A stretch of 46,081 bases of DNA, from assembly GCF_900115495.1 (NCBI RefSeq), contig NZ_FOWR01000041.1, positions 1 to 46,081 of the forward strand, in the 5' to 3' direction. Positions 38,271 to 46,072 of the stretch are shown here, piece by piece (position 1 is the first letter of the stretch; each line of letters begins with the position of its first letter). The notes beneath the pieces were generated by a model. That model searched no databases, was not told the origin of the DNA, and worked only from the letters and a program-made list of their open reading frames with translations. The position numbers and the translations under genes were made by a program. The stretch comes from Enterovibrio norvegicus DSM 15893 (GTDB lineage Bacteria > Pseudomonadota > Gammaproteobacteria > Enterobacterales > Vibrionaceae).

Positions 38271-39545
38271 TCACACAGCCTCTGCGCAGGTTTCGATGGT
38301 CAAATCATTGAGCTCACACCAATCTCGATATACCTCGTATAAACGATTTTTAATACGCATTTCAGTTTTATTCTGCTTATTTAGCAGGGCATAAATACCC
38401 ACCTGTAAAGACAAATCCTTCGTCTCAGCAAGCTTCATGATTTGATACTGAATAGAAGAGTAGGTTTGAATTAACTCTTCAATCACATCACACCAGCGCT
38501 CGAAGTCGTCATCGACGAGACCAAGTGCTCGCCAGAAAAACGCAAAGCCATGCTCATACGCATACTTACGAACGGCAATAACCCGAATTTCACGTAATGC
38601 GAAGTTCAAGGCAGACAGAGAAACACCATGAGCACCCGATATATGCGCATTAAGAATGGTGCGAATGGCTTCCGTCAGTGGGTTCGAGGTCCCAATAAAG
38701 CATGCTTCAAAATAGGCTTTCACATCCTCGGGAGCAGCGTGTTTTAAACCCTGTTCATCAAACACATAACCACCGGCGACACTCGGCTGTGCAATAGCAT
38801 TCAAAATGCGTTCGCGATCAAGCAAGCCTTCCCAACGAAAATCAGGATCTAGCACCATGAGTTTTTCGGGGTTATCCGTGTTTTCCAACATGACATAATG
38901 GGGGAAAGGGTTCTGGCTAAACTTATTCTCTCTCTCTGGCAGTTGGTACATGTCCAACATAACCATCAGGTTTGTTGTCTTTGGCTTTTTTGCCAATAAC
39001 ACATTCATTTCTTGAATGTTTTGTCGCTTAGACACATTCTCGTTATACCAAGAATCTAGGCGAACACCATAAAGGCGCTGATACCACGAAAGAAACTGTT
39101 CATGATTGATATCGTCAGAGTGGTATTGAAGCTGAAAGTCTTCACTGATGGTAAAAGTGGCATCCCACACGCCGAAATAGAACGGACGATGATCGATCCC
39201 TTTGCGTTTGAGCGACTCGCACACACAACTGACAAAGCAATGCACTTTTACGTCTTCAAACTCTTCCGTTGTTACCTCGTCTACCACCTCGACCTTATTG
39301 TTCACTCGGCACAGAAAGTCGGCCAAGCTCGACACGGTTGCGTAATCCGCAGCAGTAATGTTTTGCTCGGGCACGCTCAATCCTAAATCGAGTTCTAGAT
39401 GCAGAATAAGCTGAAGAATCAGCACTGAATCAAGATACAGGTCTTCATTTAACTTTGCAGATTCACTGAAGCTGTCCATATGTCGGCTTTGCATGTTTTC
39501 AGCCAGCACTTGTCGGATGGATTCGATAATGTCTTCGCGCTGCAT
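38271..39545 (-). CDS. asbDE: Fused acyl carrier protein and AsbE-like condensing protein (AsbD-AsbE)
   Basis: 424 residues. Residues 1-about 85 are an acyl carrier domain with phosphopantetheine attachment Ser40 in EDLYLDSVLILQL. Residues about 100-424 have no general enzyme motif I recognise and match AsbE in position and size (the separate Bacillus anthracis AsbD and AsbE are about 91 and 327 residues). In the known pathway AsbC loads 3,4-dihydroxybenzoate onto AsbD, and AsbE transfers it to the spermidine amine. A perfect AAGGAGGT ribosome site precedes the ATG. The gene follows asbC by 9 bases. The AsbE call rests on context and length, so the second domain is less certain than the first. 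Confidence 0.82.
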   Translation of the reverse strand: MQREDIIESIRQVLAENMQSRHMDSFSESAKLNEDLYLDSVLILQLILHLELDLGLSVPEQNITAADYATVSSLADFLCRVNNKVEVVDEVTTEEFEDVKVHCFVSCVCESLKRKGIDHRPFYFGVWDATFTISEDFQLQYHSDDINHEQFLSWYQRLYGVRLDSWYNENVSKRQNIQEMNVLLAKKPKTTNLMVMLDMYQLPERENKFSQNPFPHYVMLENTDNPEKLMVLDPDFRWEGLLDRERILNAIAQPSVAGGYVFDEQGLKHAAPEDVKAYFEACFIGTSNPLTEAIRTILNAHISGAHGVSLSALNFALREIRVIAVRKYAYEHGFAFFWRALGLVDDDFERWCDVIEELIQTYSSIQYQIMKLAETKDLSLQVGIYALLNKQNKTEMRIKNRLYEVYRDWCELNDLTIETCAEAV

Positions 39546-39554
39546 GGTACCTCC

Positions 39555-40811
39555 TTATCCTAACGCCGGAATTGAAATTGTGCTTTGTGATAACGTCTTG
39601 CGGTTAATCTTGCCGTTCGCCATCTTTTCAATTTCTTCGCATTGCTCGATATCTACGGGTAGCTGATAAGACGCCAATCTGGTTCCACACCAATGGCGAA
39701 TGCGACTTGGCTCTAACTGATTCGTAGCAATAAATTGCAGACAAACACGCTCTCCAGAAAAAGGATCAGGGCGCTTAAAGACGATCGCTTCCGTGACGTC
39801 AGGGATTTCCAGCACAACATTTTCGATGTCTTGTGGATAAACATTCAACCCCGATACGTTGATCATGTCATCGCACCGAGATACAAAATAAAGCGCCCCT
39901 TTGTCATCAATATACCCAAGGTCTTGGGTGTGGATGGTTACGTCGCCTTTTGTGATCACAATTTCATCAGGGCAAGAAGCGTCGTTTCCTGCAAAGACCT
40001 GCAAATGTGGTAATGGCTGTCCTATTTGGTTTGCGGTGAGCGTATTTGTGTTAATGGCAATACAACCTGCCTCCGAGCAACCGTATTGCTGGAAGACGTG
40101 TTTTGTTTTCTCTCGCAACGCATCAAACCAAGCCCCAGGAAGCACCGTGCCTGACGTCATTACCGCGTGTAACCTCTGATCTTTTGGATAAAGCTGAACC
40201 ACAGAGTTAATCAGCGCGGGAGAGGAATACAGTAAGTGATTCGGTGTATTTAATAAGGTTTTTAACAAGTATTTCGGGTTGATGTTATTGATGATAACGG
40301 GCGTTAACCCTCGCTTCAGGGCGACAAGTACGCCGGCTATTAGCCCATAAGAATGCGTGATAGGACATGCAATAAGCGGCGTCATAGTGTGAGGGGTTGA
40401 GAAGAAAGATACGTAGCTTTCAACTTCCTCAGCAATGGATTGCCAAGTGCGTGTAATCACTTTTGGTTCACCCGTTGTTCCTGAACTTGTTTGAACAAGT
40501 ACTGCATCTTTATCAACCGTACTGTTTTGCAACGTCATCGCGGGCTGGTGTTTATCGAACAACAAGAAATGGCACTCAGCACGGTTCGCTAAGCGTTTAG
40601 CCGCAAGGCGAGGTGTTGGCGCAAATATCGGGTAAAAAGACCCACCGTGTTGGCGTAAATACAGACACACAGACAATACATAAGCAGGGTCCTCACTGCA
40701 TATCGCAAAGCGTTTTCCCGCGCAGTCTCCAAGGATGGGATCGGCTTTAAATGCCTCATAAGCGTCATGAAAATACTCATGACCATAGAATTCATCGTTA
40801 ACAAAAATCAT
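39555..40811 (-). CDS. asbC: 3,4-dihydroxybenzoate-AMP ligase AsbC
   Basis: An ANL-superfamily adenylating enzyme. From the ATG at 40811 it has 418 residues; I prefer this to the TTG at 40829 because TAGGGAC sits at proper ribosome-site distance from the ATG. The AMP-binding P-loop is SSGTTGEPK (residues 109-117 counted from this start). Further core motifs are QYGCSEAG, the hinge region SRCDDMINVSGLNVYPQDIE, and a C-terminal catalytic Lys in MANGKINRKTL. It would activate 3,4-dihydroxybenzoate and load it on the carrier domain encoded next. It is 22 bases after asbB. The substrate is inferred from asbF. Confidence 0.9.
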   Translation of the reverse strand: MIFVNDEFYGHEYFHDAYEAFKADPILGDCAGKRFAICSEDPAYVLSVCLYLRQHGGSFYPIFAPTPRLAAKRLANRAECHFLLFDKHQPAMTLQNSTVDKDAVLVQTSSGTTGEPKVITRTWQSIAEEVESYVSFFSTPHTMTPLIACPITHSYGLIAGVLVALKRGLTPVIINNINPKYLLKTLLNTPNHLLYSSPALINSVVQLYPKDQRLHAVMTSGTVLPGAWFDALREKTKHVFQQYGCSEAGCIAINTNTLTANQIGQPLPHLQVFAGNDASCPDEIVITKGDVTIHTQDLGYIDDKGALYFVSRCDDMINVSGLNVYPQDIENVVLEIPDVTEAIVFKRPDPFSGERVCLQFIATNQLEPSRIRHWCGTRLASYQLPVDIEQCEEIEKMANGKINRKTLSQSTISIPALG

Positions 40812-40833
40812 AACGTCCCTATTGTTCAATATG

Positions 40834-42549
40834 CTAAATAGACAGTGGGTTTGGAATATAGTGGTGGCACTCGGCGCTACTCGCCTTCAGCTTTCTTGTC
40901 ATAAGAGATTCGGTGAGAATTTCGGGTGCTCGGTATCCAAGCAGCGACAAGCGCTCAGCAAGCTCAGGGTGTTCTTTTTCATACTCGTCGAGTTTGTGAG
41001 AAACACGGCGCCAAAACTCGTGTTCAGGCAAAGGATAGAAAGTACTGATAAGGTGTGAAACGTCGGCAAGGTTGTAGATAAACAAGGTATCCATAACAAG
41101 CTCTCGCAGTAGTTCGATCGAACTCATTGCGTAATAATCATCGAGCGGCGCATCACTGAGTGAAGGTTCAATCTCTGCAAAATTCGGCACCGCGTCTGCA
41201 TCACGGATAAATGCGGCGTTGTACTCGACGCTCTCATGAAAGTCTCGAACAATGATGCGCTCTGGCCACCCATCACGATGCACTAGAACCATGTTCTGAC
41301 CATGGGGCTCTATACCGATGCCATGTTTCACCAAGAGATGCCATATTGGTGTCACCGTCACTTCGATAAGCTGCTCTAGCCATGCATCAAGTCCATAGCG
41401 TTCAACCCAACCCGTAACGAATGGCAGCCCATCATGTTCCACCATCATGATGGCGTTAAACGGAATAGCAGCTTCTCCTTCTTTCAAATGAAGCTCTACA
41501 CTTTCTCTAAAAATAACAGCCAGTTGACCTAATTCAGTTGATGAAGTCACATCCAATGAATCATCAGAAAACCGTGCACCAGCATACTCGTTGAGAATGC
41601 TGATCCCGCCCAATGCACCATCACGATGGAGTGTGTTTTCAAGCCATTGAGAAACCATTGGTGCAAGGCAAACAGAATGTGCAGCAAGGTTTCGATGAGA
41701 AGAGGTGTTCACCATATTCATCGGTAACTTTATGTTCGGATGCAGGGGTGACTCTTTGTTCAGCAGCGTTCGTACGGATTGTGTCGCCACGTATTTATCT
41801 GAACCAATGCCAAGAAATATAATGTCTTTCGTCGCAAGGTATTTTGCTAGCCAACCGTCTTTCAATTGCTGCCATTGCCAAGGATGGATTGGCAACAACG
41901 CATAATCATCCCATGTCGCATCATGAGCATTTAGTGCGCCGGACAATCGACTCCATTGCCCATGACCAAGCTCATTGAGCCAAAAGTGTGTCTGCTCTAA
42001 AGGTAAGGTTTGCTTAAAGTAAGAATGACGAATCGCTAACCAATACAGGTTAAAGACATTGCCCGATTCAGGCCCAAATGCTCGATGGTCAGCTTCACTA
42101 AAACCCGTCCTCGCTTTAAATGAGGGATGATAGGGGTGCCCTTCATCCAGTTGATTTTCTAGCTCGGAATAGCTTGATGAACGTCGCGACAATCGCTTGG
42201 GTAAGTGCTGAACATTCCAACGACTGAGTTGTGCCGTTTGAAGAAACTCTTCTGCTAGCGCTTTCTTGATGCTCGCGGTGGTTGGGAGATCATCAATGAT
42301 CGTCAGCCATTCGCTACTCACGTCGATAGATCGCCCATTGATTTTCAGGCTATTCATCATTAATCGATACCGACCGAATGCACCAATGCTGCCCTTAACC
42401 CTGTATTCACGGTTACCCATCATCCATAAGAACTCGTCAGTCAAAGATGAGGGGGAAGGTTCAACTAACTTTTCAAACAACAAGGACTCAAGTAACTGCT
42501 TGATAACTCTTATTTCTGGTGGCAGTTGTTCACAGTTAGGCAGAGGCAT
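40834..42549 (-). CDS. asbB: NRPS-independent siderophore synthetase AsbB-like
   Basis: A 571-residue IucA/IucC-family enzyme that adenylates a citrate carboxylate and condenses it with an amine. NIS motifs include LLPIHPWQWQQL, KYVATQSVRTLLN, KLPMNMVNTSSHRNL, GIGIEPHGQNMVLVH and RDFHESVEYN, and the C-terminal iron-transport (FhuF-like) portion ends YIPNPLSI. A GGAGG ribosome site precedes the ATG, and its start overlaps the asbA end by 14 bases. In the petrobactin pathway AsbA makes the first citrate-spermidine bond and AsbB the second. The A/B assignment here follows gene order and is not proved by motifs. Confidence 0.87.
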   Translation of the reverse strand: MPLPNCEQLPPEIRVIKQLLESLLFEKLVEPSPSSLTDEFLWMMGNREYRVKGSIGAFGRYRLMMNSLKINGRSIDVSSEWLTIIDDLPTTASIKKALAEEFLQTAQLSRWNVQHLPKRLSRRSSSYSELENQLDEGHPYHPSFKARTGFSEADHRAFGPESGNVFNLYWLAIRHSYFKQTLPLEQTHFWLNELGHGQWSRLSGALNAHDATWDDYALLPIHPWQWQQLKDGWLAKYLATKDIIFLGIGSDKYVATQSVRTLLNKESPLHPNIKLPMNMVNTSSHRNLAAHSVCLAPMVSQWLENTLHRDGALGGISILNEYAGARFSDDSLDVTSSTELGQLAVIFRESVELHLKEGEAAIPFNAIMMVEHDGLPFVTGWVERYGLDAWLEQLIEVTVTPIWHLLVKHGIGIEPHGQNMVLVHRDGWPERIIVRDFHESVEYNAAFIRDADAVPNFAEIEPSLSDAPLDDYYAMSSIELLRELVMDTLFIYNLADVSHLISTFYPLPEHEFWRRVSHKLDEYEKEHPELAERLSLLGYRAPEILTESLMTRKLKASSAECHHYIPNPLSI

Positions 42550-44398
42550 AGTTAACCTCCGTTGGCTCTTCTAGGCAGGTCATCACCAACGGGTTAGGAA
42601 TATGGCAATAGATCGCTTGTTCATTTTCGACCGTCAACTCGTCAACGTCATGCACGCGTGTTAATAGATTGCCTTTGGCGGGAATACTGGATCGAGAGAG
42701 GAGCTGATCAACAAACAAGGTGCCAGCGCCAGTGAGAACGTTACGCAATGCTAAAAGGCGCTGCTGAACGAAGCTGACCAATATTCTTTCTTCAACCAAG
42801 CCGTCTGAACCCAAACGGCCAACAATAGAGAACAAATTATTAATCAAAAGGTAATACGCGAATCGATCACAAATAACGTCATCGTCAAAGTACAGAGCAT
42901 CAACCGTGACTGAGTCTGGCTCCATAGCCGCGAGGTGGTTTCTGTACGCATTCGATAAATAGAAACCTTGGTTGTCCCTGAAGTAGTAAATAGACGGGTA
43001 GCCCTCTTCTAACTGAAGAACGCTATTTTGCTGATGCGCTTCCAAGGCGATGCCATGCTCATCGTAGAGCTTTAGCATAGGCTCGATACTGCATTCCCAA
43101 TACTTAGCAAACCATTTAATGGAAGCTTGAGAAAGTGAGGTGTGATCTCTTAATGCGATGGTTTGAACGAAGCGCGACAGCATTGACGTCTCCCCCGGAA
43201 GGGCCTCTTGGGTCAGCGCCGCGATGGTAACAACATCGGTATCTTTTCCTTCCGAAAAGGGGTTTTCTCGGATGATGACTTCAAACCCTGTTTCGCTTTG
43301 TTCCGGCAAGACAACTGTAATGTAAGCAGGGTCTGTGATGATTTTGAATTGCGGATACGCTTCGCTGAATCCTGTTTTTCGATAGAGCGTCGCCATCACA
43401 ACCCCAGCATCAAGTTCATGCCTTTTATTCACGCGTAGTGAGTTCGTTATTTTGACCGGCAGCGAGAATTTATACATCCACGCTAAATTCGCGTTATACA
43501 AAGAGCGAACGGAAGATGTTGCGGTGAAATCAATGCCCTGCGTACCTAAGTCGACGACCAAACCTTCCGACATCAACCGACGAACACTCGATTGGTGAAT
43601 AAGCCATTGAGCTTGTAATGGGTGCATGGGTAGCACCAAGTGACCCTCTTTTATAGGTGATGATATTGGCAATGAAGACGTGATGATCTCTTCTGCAGAG
43701 ATAGTCAGCGCGGAACGCTGACATATAAGGCGTCGAGCAACACTGAAATAATGCAGTGAGAAACTCCCCTTGGTCTCTGGCGCATAATAGGCATGATGAT
43801 AATCAAGCATACCTTGACGACTTTTTGGGGTTGGGTGTTGCCAATGTCCATATAACAGGGACTGTTCCGCATCGATAAAATCTGTGCTTACCAGCTTAGG
43901 ATCATCAAGTCTTTGCGAAATATACGCATTCATTAATGAGCAACTTTCATTTACGCGGGAGAGCAGTTCTTGTTTATTCCTTTCACGCTGAACATTGAAG
44001 GTCGAAAAAACATTTGATGAGAAAATGGTTTCAATAAGGAGTTGCACAACACTCGAAAAAGGCACTTCTTGCCATTTACAACTCGACGGGTGGAACAGAT
44101 AGGCTCGAGAAAATCGGTGACACCCCACTAAGGTGCGGTAATTGACGGTAACGGCAAGTTTAGTGCTTTGGGCTGCCAGAGGCGTTTCAACGACCCAGGT
44201 ACAAGCTTCGAGTGCCATCGATTTATCCGCGTCTTGCCATTGCTTCGCGGTATACCAATGTCCTTCATCTATCTCTTTTAAGTAGCAATTGAAGAAAGCC
44301 TGAAATGATGCAATATCTGCAATTTCCTTTGCGTTCTGGCTCAAAATGACCTCACCTTCAAAGCGAGCAACACTCTTTGTAAGTGCTACATCCAACAA
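42536..44398 (-). CDS. asbA: NRPS-independent siderophore synthetase AsbA-like
   Basis: A 620-residue IucA/IucC-family synthetase and the first gene of the siderophore operon. NIS motifs are LVLPMHPLQAQWLIHQ, FTATSSVRSLYN, KFSLPVKITNSLRVNKRHEL and GIALEAHQQNSVLQ; the C-terminus ends YCHIPNPLVM. By analogy with Bacillus AsbA it would join citrate to spermidine. No ATG occurs upstream of about codon 61, and a stop lies 8 codons upstream, so the start must be TTG at 44398 (or the next codon, also TTG), with AGGA 9 bases upstream. A Fur-box-like sequence lies at 44415-44429. It is divergent from the MATE gene. Confidence 0.87.
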   Translation of the reverse strand: MLDVALTKSVARFEGEVILSQNAKEIADIASFQAFFNCYLKEIDEGHWYTAKQWQDADKSMALEACTWVVETPLAAQSTKLAVTVNYRTLVGCHRFSRAYLFHPSSCKWQEVPFSSVVQLLIETIFSSNVFSTFNVQRERNKQELLSRVNESCSLMNAYISQRLDDPKLVSTDFIDAEQSLLYGHWQHPTPKSRQGMLDYHHAYYAPETKGSFSLHYFSVARRLICQRSALTISAEEIITSSLPISSPIKEGHLVLPMHPLQAQWLIHQSSVRRLMSEGLVVDLGTQGIDFTATSSVRSLYNANLAWMYKFSLPVKITNSLRVNKRHELDAGVVMATLYRKTGFSEAYPQFKIITDPAYITVVLPEQSETGFEVIIRENPFSEGKDTDVVTIAALTQEALPGETSMLSRFVQTIALRDHTSLSQASIKWFAKYWECSIEPMLKLYDEHGIALEAHQQNSVLQLEEGYPSIYYFRDNQGFYLSNAYRNHLAAMEPDSVTVDALYFDDDVICDRFAYYLLINNLFSIVGRLGSDGLVEERILVSFVQQRLLALRNVLTGAGTLFVDQLLSRSSIPAKGNLLTRVHDVDELTVENEQAIYCHIPNPLVMTCLEEPTEVNYASA

Positions 44399-44414
44399 GG
44401 CTGAGAATCCTAAG

Positions 44415-44429
44415 TGATATTAATTATCA
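44415..44429. promoter_or_regulatory. Fur-box-like sequence upstream of asbA
   Basis: On the minus strand TGATAATTAATATCA fits the Fur 7-1-7 pattern TGATAAT-N-ATTATCA with two mismatches, preceded by GAAA. It lies 16-30 bases before the asbA TTG and could also affect the divergent MATE gene 123 bases away. Confidence 0.65.
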
Positions 44430-44551
44430 TTTCACCAACTGTTACTTTTGTTACAACGCCCCTCCAGAAAGGTCTCAAATTCACAACCGGCCCCTAGTGA
44501 TGATTCACTCACTCGAACAAGATAACGTTTTTACACAAAGCATGACTCTCA

Positions 44552-45904
44552 ATGGCCACAAAAAACCGCATTACTGACGCGCCGATCATCCCAACATTCT
44601 TCTACTTCGCCTTACCTTCCCTCGCTGGATTGCTTGCCATATCAAGTGCCAGCATTGTTGACGGTATATTTGTTGGACGCTATCTAGGCGCAGCGCCTCT
44701 TGCATCAATTAATCTACTCATTCCTTACTTTACGTTTATGTTTTCTGTCTGCTTGATGATTGCAATAGGGGGCACTGTATTGGCGGGTAGGTACATAGGT
44801 GAAAAGAAGCAGAAAAAGGCAGACGCTATCTTTTCTCAATCTCTCATTAGCGCGATGTTGTTCACAGTCGTAATGGCGGCGATCGTGACACCAAACAGTG
44901 GGTACCTATTTGATGCGCTCAATGCGCCACAAGACATACATGAAACCATGAATAGCTATTTTGGCATTATGTCTTTCTGCCTAATCATCCAATTGACCAC
45001 CATGGTGTTGTATTACTTTGTACGTGCCGACGGTTTTCCGGTATTAGCAACGGCGGCGCTCATCTTTGGCTCAATCACCAATATTGCTTTGGATATTCTT
45101 TTCCTCGGATACTTAGGGTTAGGCATTGAATGGGCTGCATGGGCGACCACGATTGCCCAGAGTATACAGCTCATTGTTTTGCTTTCCTTTTTTGTGCAGA
45201 AAAACAGAACGCTGAAGTTCACGTTGAAGGGTTTAAAAATCAAAGAGTCCGCACGCGCGTTCATCAATGGATTTTCTGAATTCATCAATGAAATATCTGT
45301 AGGGATAGTGATTTTTACTGTTCACTGGCTATTGCTCGTAAACGGAGATGATGCAGCAATTGCAGGCTTCTCAATCGCAAATTATGTTCTTTTTATCAGC
45401 ATGATGGCGTACTACGGTATTGTGGATGCTATCCATATTCTTGTGAGTCAAAATCTAGGTGCAGGGAATCACCGCCGTATCAGACAATTCATGATTTTAG
45501 CGGCAGTAACTATTCTAAGCATTAGCACTGTACTAGTGCTAGTCTGTACGCTGATGCCCCACCATCTCTCCAAATTGTTCCTCTCAGATCTAGAAAACGC
45601 ATCACAGCAAAATGCTTTGCTCTATCTGAATATCCTCTGGCCATGCCTTATGTTCAGTGGCCTTAATGTTTTAATCTCCGCGTATTTCACCGCGGTCCAG
45701 AAACCATTGCAATCCACTGCAATCGCATTAAGTAGAGGATTAGTGCTTCCAGTGATACTCCTCCTCTCCTTTTCAACCTATCTGAAACAAACACACTTTC
45801 TCGCCGCCCTGCCCGTCGCCGAATTCATAACACTAGCTTTAGCGCTGACTTTGTTTGCTGTGCACCAGAAACGGAAAACTCCCGACGCCCCTGTTTATGC
45901 TTGA
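44552..45904 (+). CDS. MATE-family multidrug/siderophore efflux protein
   Basis: A 450-residue inner-membrane antiporter with about 12 hydrophobic segments in two similar halves. The N-terminal half has the MATE hallmarks LPSLAGLLAISSASIVDGIFVG and GGTVLAGRYIGEKK. Export would be driven by a sodium or proton gradient. It is transcribed divergently from asbA with 153 bases between start codons, which carry the Fur-like box. Position suggests export of newly made siderophore, but MATE proteins also export drugs, so this is an inference. A hairpin with A/T flanks follows 17 bases after the stop. Confidence 0.9.
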   Translation: MATKNRITDAPIIPTFFYFALPSLAGLLAISSASIVDGIFVGRYLGAAPLASINLLIPYFTFMFSVCLMIAIGGTVLAGRYIGEKKQKKADAIFSQSLISAMLFTVVMAAIVTPNSGYLFDALNAPQDIHETMNSYFGIMSFCLIIQLTTMVLYYFVRADGFPVLATAALIFGSITNIALDILFLGYLGLGIEWAAWATTIAQSIQLIVLLSFFVQKNRTLKFTLKGLKIKESARAFINGFSEFINEISVGIVIFTVHWLLLVNGDDAAIAGFSIANYVLFISMMAYYGIVDAIHILVSQNLGAGNHRRIRQFMILAAVTILSISTVLVLVCTLMPHHLSKLFLSDLENASQQNALLYLNILWPCLMFSGLNVLISAYFTAVQKPLQSTAIALSRGLVLPVILLLSFSTYLKQTHFLAALPVAEFITLALALTLFAVHQKRKTPDAPVYA

Positions 45905-45921
45905 GCCCAAAACGAAAAAAA

Positions 45922-45941
45922 CCCCGCTATTGCTAGCGAGG
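45922..45941 (-). terminator. Terminator, copy 1 of tandem unit
   Basis: On the minus strand CCTCGCTA, loop GCAA, TAGCGGGG and then seven T form a classical terminator. It faces out of the tRNA/rRNA-like unit beyond the window end. On the plus strand it may also close the MATE transcript, though its T tract there is short. Confidence 0.85.
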
Positions 45942-45962
45942 CTTCTTAATACATGACGGAGC
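45922..45962 (-). repeat. 41-base direct repeat, copy 1
   Basis: Copy 1 of a 41-base unit that recurs at 46041-46081 with 3 mismatches, 119 bases apart. Each copy contains the terminator hairpin and a GCTCCG(T/C)CA end that resembles a tRNA acceptor 3' end. Confidence 0.9.
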
Positions 45963-45966
45963 GACC
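45954..45966 (-). pseudogene. Possible tRNA 3'-end remnant
   Basis: On the minus strand GGTCGCTCCGTCA resembles the last 13 bases of a tRNA-Asp-like gene (acceptor strand, discriminator, altered CCA). The preceding bases up to 46040 do not fold into a recognisable tRNA, so only the 3' end is present. Confidence 0.4.
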
Positions 45967-46040
45967 GGGGGCGCGCACGTCCGGAACTCAAGCCGAAGGC
46001 TCGTGAGAGCCCATTAACAAAACCTACAAACGATAAAAAG

Positions 46041-46060
46041 CCCCGCTATTGCTAGCGAGG
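46041..46060 (-). terminator. Terminator, copy 2 of tandem unit
   Basis: The same CCTCGCTA-GCAA-TAGCGGGG hairpin followed on the minus strand by CTTTTTA. It directly follows the tRNA-like end at the window border. Confidence 0.85.
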
Positions 46061-46072
46061 CTTCTTAATGAA

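Noticed and set aside
44383-44577. 64-residue plus-strand frame between asbA and the MATE gene
   Set aside because: Runs out of frame into the MATE start and antisense to the asbA start; no motif or ribosome site.
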